Shown piece by piece: positions 52,073 to 60,382 of a DNA stretch of 64,000 bases. Source of the stretch: CAITWD01 sp963727285 (GTDB taxonomy: Bacteria; Actinomycetota; Thermoleophilia; Miltoncostaeales; Miltoncostaeaceae); NCBI GenBank assembly GCA_963727285.1, contig CAVSFF010000001.1, positions 62,001 to 126,000 of the forward strand, written 5' to 3'. Position numbers and translations under genes: made by a program. Within the stretch, counting starts at the first letter, position 1. Every line of letters starts with the position of its first letter. A model generated the notes under the pieces. The model was not told the origin of the DNA, ran no database searches, and was given only the letters and a program-made list of their open reading frames with translations.

Positions 52073-53044
52073 ATGCCCGAGAGCACCCCGCCACCTTTCC
52101 CGAAGGAGCACGCCGCCGACGGCAGTTTCCAGCGGCAGGTCTCGCGATTTCGCGAATGGGTCCGCGCCGACCCGACCTCCCGGTTTCCTGCAGCGGCGGG
52201 CCGGTACCACCTGTATGTGTCGCTGGCCTGCCCGTGGGCACACCGGACGATCATCTACCGTCGCCTGAAGGGGCTGGACGACGCGATCTCGATGACGATC
52301 GTCGACCCTGAACGCGATGACCGCGGTTGGGCCATCGCCGACGGGCCGGGAAACACCCCGGATCCGGTCAACGGGTTCGCGTTTCTGAGCGAGGCATACC
52401 GAGCCAGTGATCCGACGTTCACCGGCCGCGTCACGGTTCCGGTGCTGTGGGACACCGTGACCGGGGTGATCGTCAACAACGAGTCGTCCGAGATCATCCG
52501 GATGTTCGACCGCGAATTCGCCGCCGTCGCCGATCCCGGCGCTCCGATGTTCTGTCCGCCCGAGCTCGAGGACGAGATCGACCAGATCAATGCCACGGTC
52601 TACGCGGCGGTCAACAACGGCGTGTATCGGGCGGGATTTGCCACGACCCAGGCGGCATACGAGGATGCGTTCCGCGACCTGTTCGCCGCGCTTGACGCGC
52701 TGGACCGGCGCCTCGGGATCCTCCGGTACCTGTTGGGGGACCGGCTGACCGAAGCCGACTGGCGGCTGTTCACCACGCTGGTCCGGTTCGACCCCGTCTA
52801 TGTCGGCCACTTCAAGTGCAATTTGCGCCGGATCGTCGACTATCCCAACCTCTCTGGATACCTGCGGGAGCTGTACCAGTACCCGGGGGTCGCTGACACG
52901 GTCAACTTCAACCACATCAAGCGCCACTACTACCGCACACACCCGACAATCAACCCGACGCGGATCGTCCCGGTCGGGCCCCACATGAATCTGGCGGCGC
53001 CCCACGGGCGTGAGGCGATCGGCGATCCCCGGTCCGGCACCTGA
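52073..53044 (+). CDS. Glutathionyl-hydroquinone reductase-like (Xi-class GST)
   Basis: 323 residues. Catalytic Cys in the ACPWAHR motif (C53), typical FREWVRADPTSRFPA N-terminus, RYLLGDRLTEADWRLFTTLVRFDPVYVGHFKCN region and conserved C-terminal HIKRHYYRTHPTINPTRIVPVGP (family blocks). Family members reduce thiol-conjugated hydroquinones. If this is an actinomycete the thiol may be mycothiol rather than glutathione. ATG 52073 follows GGAG. Confidence 0.88.
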   Translation: MPESTPPPFPKEHAADGSFQRQVSRFREWVRADPTSRFPAAAGRYHLYVSLACPWAHRTIIYRRLKGLDDAISMTIVDPERDDRGWAIADGPGNTPDPVNGFAFLSEAYRASDPTFTGRVTVPVLWDTVTGVIVNNESSEIIRMFDREFAAVADPGAPMFCPPELEDEIDQINATVYAAVNNGVYRAGFATTQAAYEDAFRDLFAALDALDRRLGILRYLLGDRLTEADWRLFTTLVRFDPVYVGHFKCNLRRIVDYPNLSGYLRELYQYPGVADTVNFNHIKRHYYRTHPTINPTRIVPVGPHMNLAAPHGREAIGDPRSGT

Positions 53045-53057
53045 GGCCGGGGGCACG

Positions 53058-53474
53058 GTGGCAGCCACCCCCGCGGCGTGGACGCTCGTCTACGACCATG
53101 GGTGCGGTGTCTGCAGGGTGATCGCCGCGGGTGTGCTCGCCGCCGACCGGCGCCGGCGCATCACCCCGCTCGCCCTCGGTGACGCGCGGTCAGCGCGGGT
53201 ACTTGTGCCGATCGCGCGAGCCCGGTGGGACCGCTCGTGGCACTTGGTCGCCCCCGACGGCCGGGTGTACTCGGCGGGTGCCGCCGTACCGGTGCTGTGC
53301 GGGCTACTGCCCGGGTTCGGCGGTCTTGGCCGGCTTTGCGGTGCCGCCCCGGATGTGACTGAGCGGATCTACGCGTGGCTCGCGCGCCACCGAGGCGGGA
53401 TCGGTCGCCACGTCCCGCGGCGACTGGTCGCCAGGTCCACGATCATCCTCGCCGAGCGCGGTCGCCGGATCTGA
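53058..53474 (+). CDS. DCC-family (DUF393) thiol-disulfide oxidoreductase-like protein
   Basis: 138 residues with the family start VYDHGCGVCR (CxxC) and a later helix VPVLCGLLPGFGGL; likely redox-active but uncharacterised. GTG 53058 lies 13 bases after the upstream gene's stop, so they are probably cotranscribed. The last 171 bases overlap the convergent gene on the other strand. Confidence 0.75.
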   Translation: MAATPAAWTLVYDHGCGVCRVIAAGVLAADRRRRITPLALGDARSARVLVPIARARWDRSWHLVAPDGRVYSAGAAVPVLCGLLPGFGGLGRLCGAAPDVTERIYAWLARHRGGIGRHVPRRLVARSTIILAERGRRI

Positions 53475-53942
53475 GTCGTCCGGCATGTCCGGTTCGGGCA
53501 CGCGGATGTGGCCGCGCCAGCTGCTGTCGTAGGACCCGGAGTCATCTCGCCACGACCAGCGGACGGTGAGATCCGCGTCGAGGATGCCGACCGGCCAGTC
53601 AAACGCGATGCGAACGCGGTTGGCCTCGGGGTCGGCTCCGTACCCGAACAAGGTGACCGTCCCCGCCGGGGCGCCCGCATCGACGCGATCGGCCTTGACC
53701 CGCGCGGAGAACCCGTAGGCGGGCGATGCCGCGGAATTTGCGAAGGGGACGATGAGGACGAGGCCGCCATCGACGGAGGTGCCGAATTCCGGGGGCCCGA
53801 TCACCGGGTGCGCGCCGAACATCGCGCGGCGTCCCTGACGGAGGACCTTGACCAGCGCGACGAGCACGATCAGCAGCACCAGCACCAACACGGCGATCGC
53901 GGCGGTTTCCACCAGCCCTTGGTGTGTGTCGAGCCAGTGCAT
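53304..53942 (-). CDS. Membrane-anchored protein of unknown function
   Basis: 212 residues. N-terminal membrane helix (IAVLVLVLLIVLVALVKVL), then a beta-rich extramembrane domain (residues about 60-160; VPFANSAASPAYGFSARVKAD, RIAFDWPVGILDADLTVRW) and an acidic, Pro/Asp-rich tail. No family recognised. ATG 53942. The tail overlaps the DCC gene on the opposite strand by 171 bases, so it may be shorter in reality if a later stop was lost. Confidence 0.6.
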   Translation of the reverse strand: MHWLDTHQGLVETAAIAVLVLVLLIVLVALVKVLRQGRRAMFGAHPVIGPPEFGTSVDGGLVLIVPFANSAASPAYGFSARVKADRVDAGAPAGTVTLFGYGADPEANRVRIAFDWPVGILDADLTVRWSWRDDSGSYDSSWRGHIRVPEPDMPDDSDPATALGEDDRGPGDQSPRDVATDPASVAREPRVDPLSHIRGGTAKPAKTAEPGQ

Positions 53943-54046
53943 GACCCACACGCTACCGGTCGGGCGCGACGGCACCGGGACGGGGGTCGCCGTGGCACCC
54001 GGTCGGCGGTTAAGCTCCGCGAACCCCGAGCCCGAGGAGCGGAGCG

Positions 54047-54265
54047 ATGACTACAGGCGGATTCCCGCCGGACGACGGATGGTGCGTCGAGATCGTCGAA
54101 CGCGACGGCACGACCGTCCTCGATCAGAAGGTCTTCAGCCTGGCCGAGGATGCCCGTGACTACGCCAAACAGGACGTCTGGCGCCACAAAGACCACGTCG
54201 CGCGCATCTTCGAGCGGACTGCCGGACGCACCGTGTTTACGACCGAAGTGGCGTTTCCCCGGTAG
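54047..54265 (+). CDS. Small conserved-type hypothetical protein
   Basis: 72 residues (GWCVEIVERDGTTVLDQKVF ... VARIFERTAGRTVFTTEV), predicted as a compact alpha/beta domain; no family recognised. Good signals: TAAGCT -10-like element at 54011-54016 and GAGGAGCGGAGCG before the ATG. Divergent from the membrane-anchored protein. Confidence 0.65.
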   Translation: MTTGGFPPDDGWCVEIVERDGTTVLDQKVFSLAEDARDYAKQDVWRHKDHVARIFERTAGRTVFTTEVAFPR

Positions 54266-54268
54266 GGG

Positions 54269-54703
54269 TCAGTCGGTCTGGCCGCCCTGCGTCCGGATGA
54301 ATGCCGTCAGCCCGAATGCGGAGATCGGCGTCATTCCGAGGCGGCGGTAGAAGCCGTCGACGCCCCGCTCGGCGATCAGGACCTGGTGGTGGAAGGTCAC
54401 CAGCGGGTAGTGGGCCTGGATCGCGGCGGTGAGCGCGCGCCCGATGCCTTCACGCTGGCGCTCCGGTGCCACGAGGATATCGGCGATATAGACCGCGAAG
54501 GCCTGGTCGCTCAGTGCCCGCGCGAACCCGATGACCGTGCCGTCGTCGTCGACCGCCACAACCGAATACGAGGAATGCTCCACCGCCGTCCGCAGGCGAT
54601 CGGGGTCGTTGGCGTGGCTCCAGTCGTGGGCCCGGTAGAGGCCGAGAATCGCGGTGAAATCCTGGTCGAGCTCGACCTCGCGGATGGTGGCGGAAGCGGG
54701 CAG
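54269..54703 (-). CDS. GNAT-family N-acetyltransferase
   Basis: 144 residues. Acetyl-CoA loop VAPERQREGIGRAL, strand IADILVAP and C-terminal GFYRRLGMTP. The first GTG in frame (54583) would drop 40 residues of the fold (ATIREVELDQDFTAILGLY ... HDWSHAND). Upstream the only start-like codon before the TGA is CTG 54703, preceded by GAGGT 6 bases away, so CTG is proposed. Substrate unknown. Confidence 0.85.
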   Translation of the reverse strand: MPASATIREVELDQDFTAILGLYRAHDWSHANDPDRLRTAVEHSSYSVVAVDDDGTVIGFARALSDQAFAVYIADILVAPERQREGIGRALTAAIQAHYPLVTFHHQVLIAERGVDGFYRRLGMTPISAFGLTAFIRTQGGQTD

Positions 54704-54735
54704 CGGATGACCTCAGGGACGGATGGGCGCGCCGA

Positions 54736-54741
54736 TATACT
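54736..54741 (+). promoter_or_regulatory. -10 element for leuS
   Basis: TATACT, ending 9 bases before the leuS ATG; transcript would be leaderless or nearly so. No SD precedes the ATG. Confidence 0.5.
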
Positions 54742-54750
54742 CGCGCCCCG

Positions 54751-57282
54751 ATGACTGAACAACACGACGTCTTACCGGATCGATATCACGCCAGCGAGAT
54801 CGAAGAGCGCTGGCAGAGGGTCTGGGCACAGGCACGGGCCTTCACCGGCGCCACGATCTCCCGCGACGGCACGCCGGCGGAGCCGTCGCCTGGACCGAAG
54901 TCCTACGTCCTGGAAATGCTGCCGTATCCGTCCGGCGAGATCCACATGGGCCACGTCAAGAACTACACGATGGGCGATGTGATCGCGCACCATCGTCGCC
55001 GCTGCGGCGCCGCGGTCTTCCATCCGATGGGGTACGACGCGTTCGGGCTGCCCGCCGAGAATGCGGCGATCCGCACCGGCGAGCACCCGGCCGTCGTGAC
55101 CGCCCGCAACATCGCCCGCATCCGCGAGCAGCTGCAACGGCTCGGGTTCGCCATCGACTGGGACACCGAGATCTCCACCGCGGACCCGGAGTACTACCGC
55201 TGGACCCAGTGGATCTTCCTGCGGATGTTCGAGCGGGGGCTCGCCGAGCGGCGCGAGGCGGCGGTGAACTGGTGCCCGCAGGACCAGACCGTGCTTGCCA
55301 ACGAGCAGGTGGTGGACGGGCATTGCGAGCGGTGCGGTGCCGAGGTCGAGCTGCGCCAGCTGACGCAATGGTTTCTGCGGATCACCGATTACGCCCAAGC
55401 CCTGCTCGACGACATGGACCTGCTCGAGGACTGGCCCGAGCGGGTGCTTGCGATGCAACGCAACTGGATCGGGCGTTCCGAGGGTGCACGTGTGCTGTTT
55501 CGGACCGACGACGGTGCGCACGAGATCCCGGTGTTTACGACCCGTCCGGACACCCTGTTCGGTGCCACCTTCTTCCTGGTCGCTCCCGAGCATCCGCTGC
55601 TGGCGACGCTCGTCGAGGGCCGGCCGGAGGCCGAGGCCGTGCTCGGGTATGCCCGCGCCGCCGCGCGCGCGTCGCTGGCCGACCGCAGCGCCACCGACAA
55701 GCCGAAGACCGGCGTGTTTACCGGGCGGCACGTCATCAATCCGATCAACGGCGAGCGGATCCCGGTCTGGGTGGCCGACTACGTCCTGATGGACTACGGG
55801 ACCGGCGCGATCATGGCGGTCCCGGGCCACGACGAGCGCGATTTTGCGTTCGCCGCAGGCCACGACCTGCCGATCCGCCGGGTCGTTGCCGGGTCCGAGG
55901 ACGCCCCCGACACGCCGCTCGCGACGGCGTACACGGACCCGGGTCGCTTGGTGAACTCGGGATTCCTGGACGGGCTCGGCGTCGATGACGCCAAGCGGGC
56001 GGCCGCGTCGTGGCTGGACGAGCGCGGCGTGGGCGAGGCCACGGTCGGGTACCGCCTGCGGGACTGGCTCATTTCGCGTCAGCGGTACTGGGGCGTGCCG
56101 ATTCCGATCGTGCACTGTCCGGACTGCGGGCCGGTCGCGGTGCCCGACGACCAGCTGCCGGTCCTGCTCCCGGAGGTCGACGACTACTCGCCCAAGGGGC
56201 AGAGCCCGCTCGCCGCCAATCCGGAGTTCCTCGCGTCGACGTGTCCCTCCTGCGGCGGAGCGGCCCGGCGCGAGACGGACACGATGGACACGTTTGTCGA
56301 TTCGTCCTGGTACTACCTGCGCTACACGGCGCCGCATCTGTCGAGTGCGCCCTTCGAACGTGCGCTGGCGGACTACTGGCTCCCCGTCGACCAGTACATC
56401 GGCGGTGTCGAGCATGCCGTGCTGCACCTGCTGTACGCGCGGTTCTTCACCAAGGTGCTCAACGATCTCGAGCTGGTCGGGTTCCGCGAGCCGTTCGCGC
56501 GTCTGTTCACCCAGGGAATGATCTACCGCGACGGCGCGAAGATGTCCAAGAGCAAGGGCAACGTCGTCTCACCGGACGAGATCGTCGCGCGCTACGGCGC
56601 CGACACGTTGCGCCTCTATGTGCTGTTTATGGGCCCCGCGGCCGACGACATCGAGTGGAGCGATCGCGGTGTCGTCGGCGCGCGCCGCTTTCTCGACCGT
56701 CTCTGGTCACTCGCGCGCGCGGTCGCTCCGGGTGGCCTGGTGTCCCGTCCGGCGCCGTCGGATCTGGCCGGCTCGCCACTGTCACTCGAACTGGTGCGAC
56801 GGGCCGAGGCGACCATCGCCAAGGTGTCTGCGGACATCGGGGAGCGGTTTTCGTTCCACACCGCGATCGCTGCCATCCAGGAGCTCGTCAACGCCTGCAC
56901 CCGGCACCAGGCCGACAGGGGCGCCGAGGAAGCGGGGGGGCCGGCGGCGTTCCGTCACGCCGTTCAGACGGCAGTGTCGGTGCTGTTCCCGTTCGCCCCG
57001 CACGTGACGTGCGAGCTGTGGGACGCCCTCGGTGGCGAGCGGTTGTGGGAGGTCGCGTGGCCGGACGCGGAGGCGGCATACCTCGTCAAGGACGAGGTGA
57101 CCCTCGTCGTCCAGGTCAACGGCAAGGTCCGTGACCGGCTACAGGCGCCGGCGGGGCTCGAGGACGCGGCCGTCCTGGAGCTCGTGCGCGATCGCGACAA
57201 GGTGCGTGGGGCCCTCGACGGCAAGCGGGTCGTGCGCGAGATCGTCGTGCCGGACCGCCTGGTGAACTTCGTGATCTCCTAG
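54751..57282 (+). CDS. leuS: Leucine--tRNA ligase
   Basis: Class I synthetase, 843 residues, bacterial type. HIGH motif HMGH (about residues 64-68, after YPSGEI), KMSKS as AKMSKSKGNVV at about 597, CP1 editing domain with TTRPDTLFGATF, and zinc-like CPDCG / CPSCGG pairs. C-terminal anticodon-binding and LeuRS-specific domain (VVQVNGKVRDRL). Short or absent leader. A hairpin follows. Confidence 0.97.
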   Translation: MTEQHDVLPDRYHASEIEERWQRVWAQARAFTGATISRDGTPAEPSPGPKSYVLEMLPYPSGEIHMGHVKNYTMGDVIAHHRRRCGAAVFHPMGYDAFGLPAENAAIRTGEHPAVVTARNIARIREQLQRLGFAIDWDTEISTADPEYYRWTQWIFLRMFERGLAERREAAVNWCPQDQTVLANEQVVDGHCERCGAEVELRQLTQWFLRITDYAQALLDDMDLLEDWPERVLAMQRNWIGRSEGARVLFRTDDGAHEIPVFTTRPDTLFGATFFLVAPEHPLLATLVEGRPEAEAVLGYARAAARASLADRSATDKPKTGVFTGRHVINPINGERIPVWVADYVLMDYGTGAIMAVPGHDERDFAFAAGHDLPIRRVVAGSEDAPDTPLATAYTDPGRLVNSGFLDGLGVDDAKRAAASWLDERGVGEATVGYRLRDWLISRQRYWGVPIPIVHCPDCGPVAVPDDQLPVLLPEVDDYSPKGQSPLAANPEFLASTCPSCGGAARRETDTMDTFVDSSWYYLRYTAPHLSSAPFERALADYWLPVDQYIGGVEHAVLHLLYARFFTKVLNDLELVGFREPFARLFTQGMIYRDGAKMSKSKGNVVSPDEIVARYGADTLRLYVLFMGPAADDIEWSDRGVVGARRFLDRLWSLARAVAPGGLVSRPAPSDLAGSPLSLELVRRAEATIAKVSADIGERFSFHTAIAAIQELVNACTRHQADRGAEEAGGPAAFRHAVQTAVSVLFPFAPHVTCELWDALGGERLWEVAWPDAEAAYLVKDEVTLVVQVNGKVRDRLQAPAGLEDAAVLELVRDRDKVRGALDGKRVVREIVVPDRLVNFVIS

Positions 57283-57285
57283 CCG

Positions 57286-57303
57286 CGGCAGGTTCCGCTG
57301 CCG
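57286..57303 (+). terminator. Hairpin after leuS
   Basis: CGGCAG-GTTCCG-CTGCCG, perfect 6-bp stem 4 bases after the stop, upstream of the holA -10 (TAGCAT, 57318-57323). No U-tract. Confidence 0.4.
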
Positions 57304-57330
57304 GCCCGTGCGGCCGTTAGCATGACGGTG

Positions 57331-58368
57331 ATGTCGACCCGCAAGGAGCCACTGCGTCCGGTGTATGCCCTCCAGGGCGAGGACTGGCCGAAGGTCGATA
57401 CGGCGCTCGCGCGCATGGTCGGACGCATCGTCGCGGAGGGGGGCGGCGAGCCCGAGCGCTTTGACGCCGCCGAGACGCCGGTCGCCGACGTCGTCGCGGC
57501 CTGCCAGATGTTGTCGTTCGGGGGATTGCAGGGCGTCATCGTGGCCGGCGCCGATGCGTGGCGCGCCGCGGACGCAGATGTGATCGTGGGATACCTCGAG
57601 GATCCCAACCCGGCGACGGTCCTGACGATCGTGTCGACCGCCGTGCTGCCACAGCGGCTCCAACAGGCGATCGAGCGCGTCGGGCAGGTCAGCCGCTGGG
57701 GTCCGGACAAGGCCACCCCGCGCGACCGGCGCCTCTGGCTGGAGAAGCACTTCGCCGGGTCCGTCGCCAGACTCGGCGGGCACGTCAGCCCGGCGCTCGC
57801 GCGGTTCGTGGTTGATCGGGCGTGTGGCGATGCGACTGACGCGCAACGCACGGGGCTCGCCGCGCTGACTCTCGCGCACGAGGCGGAGAAGCTCGTCGCC
57901 TATGCCGGCGGGTCACCGATCGACCGGGACATGGTGGTGGCGATGACCCCCGAGCACCCCGAGGCACGCGTCTATCAGCTCGCCGACGCCCTTGTCGCCG
58001 CCGATGCCGGTCAGGCGTTTGCGCGACTGGGAGACCTGGCCTCGGGCGACGATCGCACCGATCCGGTGGTGATCGTCGCGGGGCTCGCGCGTCACTACCG
58101 CGCGTTGGCGCGGGCCCAGGAACTGGGGCCGGGCGCATCCGGGGACGCCATCAGCGCCGCCACCGGCATGAAGGGCTACCCGGCCCAGAAGGTCGCCGAA
58201 CAGGCGCGATCGCTGCCGGGCGGCGCCGGAGCACGCGCCGTCGCCCGCGTGGCGCGGCTGGAGCTCGACATCCGCGTGTCCGCCCAGCGCGAGCTCGGCG
58301 GTCCTCAACTGGTGCTCGAGACGGCGGCGCGCGACCTCATCGGGATCGCGCGCGGCGCCGTCGTCTAG
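57331..58368 (+). CDS. holA: DNA polymerase III subunit delta
   Basis: Clamp-loader wrench subunit that opens the sliding clamp, 345 residues. AAA+-like fold without Walker motifs. Recognisable segments LRPVYALQGED, RLWLEKHFA and the C-terminal RHYRALARAQELGPGAS region. Identity is supported by the conserved holA-rpsT neighbourhood. ATG 57322 is also in frame, but a TAGCAT -10 at 57318-57323 overlaps it, and ATG 57331 is the expected leaderless start. Confidence 0.9.
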   Translation: MSTRKEPLRPVYALQGEDWPKVDTALARMVGRIVAEGGGEPERFDAAETPVADVVAACQMLSFGGLQGVIVAGADAWRAADADVIVGYLEDPNPATVLTIVSTAVLPQRLQQAIERVGQVSRWGPDKATPRDRRLWLEKHFAGSVARLGGHVSPALARFVVDRACGDATDAQRTGLAALTLAHEAEKLVAYAGGSPIDRDMVVAMTPEHPEARVYQLADALVAADAGQAFARLGDLASGDDRTDPVVIVAGLARHYRALARAQELGPGASGDAISAATGMKGYPAQKVAEQARSLPGGAGARAVARVARLELDIRVSAQRELGGPQLVLETAARDLIGIARGAVV

Positions 58369-58386
58369 CGGAGGCGGGAGCGGAGG

Positions 58387-58653
58387 TTAGGCGCTGACGG
58401 TGCCGGCCGCGATGCGCGCGACCCGGCTCTTCTTGCGCGCGGCGTTGTTGGCGTGGATCACGCCTTCGGCAGCCGCCCGGTCGATCAGGTGCTCGAGCTC
58501 ACGCGCGCGGTCGGGCACGTCGGCCTCGCCGTTCTCGCTCGCCTCGATCAGGCGACGGGTGAGGGTCTTGATGGTCGAGCGGTACCGCAGATTGCGGGCG
58601 CGCTGGCGCTCGGAAATGAGAATGCGCTTCTTCTGCTGCTTGATGTTCGCCAC
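58387..58653 (-). CDS. rpsT: 30S ribosomal protein S20
   Basis: 88 residues, three-helix 16S rRNA-binding protein. MANIKQQKKRILISERQR N-terminus and GVIHANNAARKKSRVAR C-terminal helix are diagnostic. Converges with holA and is divergent from murJ across 50 bases. Confidence 0.96.
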   Translation of the reverse strand: MANIKQQKKRILISERQRARNLRYRSTIKTLTRRLIEASENGEADVPDRARELEHLIDRAAAEGVIHANNAARKKSRVARIAAGTVSA

Positions 58654-58684
58654 CTGGCGATGCCTCCGTCGGTTGAACGGCCGC

Positions 58685-58690
58685 GTATGG
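58685..58690 (+). promoter_or_regulatory. -10 element for murJ
   Basis: TATGGT, 13 bases before the murJ ATG, in the 50-base region shared with divergent rpsT. No SD is apparent before the ATG. Confidence 0.4.
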
Positions 58691-58703
58691 TACCACCGAT
58701 CTC

Positions 58704-60377
58704 ATGACAGGCGACGCATCCACCACCGGAGGGGACGGGGTCACGCCCACGGGCATCGATGACGACCTCCGGTTGGCCCGTCCGACGATGAGTGCGGGCG
58801 AAGGCGTGCGCGGGGAACTTCCCGAGGTGGATCGCCCGACGGGACGCTCGACGGCGATCTTTGCCATCTGGACCGGCCTGAGCCGCGTGGCGGGGCTCGC
58901 ACGCGAGATCCTCGCCGCGGCGATGTTCGGCACGCAGGGCAACATCAACGCGTTCGTCATCGCGTTCAACGTTCCGAACATCGTGCGCAGTCTGGTTGCG
59001 GACTCGGCGATTTCGGCGGCGCTGATCCCGATCTACACCGACATGCTCGAGCAGGGGCGCAAGCGCGAGGCCCAGCGGCTGATCGGGGCGGTCATCGGGC
59101 TTGTGGTCATGGTGCTCGGGGCGCTCACGCTGCTGGCGATCGTGCTGGCCCCGGTCTTTATGCCGTGGTTCGCGCTCGGGCTCTCACCGGCCCTGAAGGC
59201 CGAAACGGTGACGTTGTCGCAGATCATGTTCCCGATCATCCTGCTGTTGGCGCTGACCGGGATCCTGGCCGCGGTGCTGCAGGCGAACGGCGAGTTCGGC
59301 GTCACCGGCTTCGTCCCGGTCCTCTGGAACGTCGTGATCATCGGCTGCCTCGGTCTGTCCGAGGTGATTCTGCCGGCCGACGAGCGCGTCACCGGGTACG
59401 CGGTCGGCATCGTGCTCGGCACGCTCGTGCAGCTGCTGTGGCTGCTGCCCTACATGCGCGGCAAGGGGCCCTTCAAGTTCTCCCTCGGTCGCGGGGTGCC
59501 CGAGGTGCGGCGCGTGTTCTGGATGATGCTGCCGGTCTCGCTGGGCCTCGGGCTGATCAACATCAACGCGTCCGTCGACAACGTGTTCGCCGGTCTGGTC
59601 AGCGCCGACGCGGTCAGCTCCATCGACAAGGCGTTTCGCCTGTACATCCTGCCCCAGGGGGTGTTCAGCGTCGCGATCTCGACGGTGTTGTTCCCCGCGA
59701 TTTCGCGCATGGCGTCGCGTAAGGACATGGCCGGTGTCCGGGCGATGGTGACCTCGGGGCTGCGCCAGATCTTCTTCATGCTGATCCCGGCGTCGATCTT
59801 CCTGATGGTCCTCTCCGAGCCCGCGACGCGGCTGGTCTACCAGCGCGGCGCGTTCAACGCGGCGTCGACCCACATGACCTCGATGGCCCTGTTTACCTTC
59901 ACGCTCGGGCTCGTGTTCAACGGGGCGAGCCTGCTGGTGATCAGGACGTTCTTCAGTCTCCAGGAGCCCTGGATCGCGACCAAGGTCGCCTTGCTGGGCC
60001 TCGGACTCAACGCGGCCGGCGACCTCGCGTTCTACAAGCCGTTCGGGGCACCGGGGATCCCGCTCTCGACCTCCTTGGTCAGCCTGATCACGTTCGTGGT
60101 GCTGATCGTCCTGTTGCGCCGCCGCATCGGCGGCCTGCCGCGCAAGGACCTCACCGCGGGATTTGCCAAGTGCGTGTTCGCCGGCATCGTCATGGGCGTC
60201 TTCACCTGGGCGACCTTCCGCATCGTCAGCGCCGTCGTGGGAACGAGCCTCGTCGGACAGCTGATCAGCATGTCGTGCGCCGTCGTCGCTGCTGGGCTGT
60301 CCTATCTCGCCGGCGCCCAGGCCGTCGGCGTTCCCGAGCTGGACAAACTGTCGCGCCTCGTCCGGGCGCTACGATGA
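58704..60377 (+). CDS. murJ: Lipid II flippase MurJ
   Basis: MOP-superfamily flippase for the peptidoglycan precursor, 557 residues, 14 membrane helices after a 45-residue acidic N-terminal extension. Family motifs: SRVAGLAREILAAAMFG, NIVRSLVADSAISAALIPIY, LPQGVFSVAISTVLFPAISR and YQRGAFNAAST. No large C-terminal pseudokinase domain as in mycobacterial MviN. lepA starts 5 bases later. Confidence 0.94.
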   Translation: MTGDASTTGGDGVTPTGIDDDLRLARPTMSAGEGVRGELPEVDRPTGRSTAIFAIWTGLSRVAGLAREILAAAMFGTQGNINAFVIAFNVPNIVRSLVADSAISAALIPIYTDMLEQGRKREAQRLIGAVIGLVVMVLGALTLLAIVLAPVFMPWFALGLSPALKAETVTLSQIMFPIILLLALTGILAAVLQANGEFGVTGFVPVLWNVVIIGCLGLSEVILPADERVTGYAVGIVLGTLVQLLWLLPYMRGKGPFKFSLGRGVPEVRRVFWMMLPVSLGLGLININASVDNVFAGLVSADAVSSIDKAFRLYILPQGVFSVAISTVLFPAISRMASRKDMAGVRAMVTSGLRQIFFMLIPASIFLMVLSEPATRLVYQRGAFNAASTHMTSMALFTFTLGLVFNGASLLVIRTFFSLQEPWIATKVALLGLGLNAAGDLAFYKPFGAPGIPLSTSLVSLITFVVLIVLLRRRIGGLPRKDLTAGFAKCVFAGIVMGVFTWATFRIVSAVVGTSLVGQLISMSCAVVAAGLSYLAGAQAVGVPELDKLSRLVRALR

Positions 60378-60382
60378 CCTGA

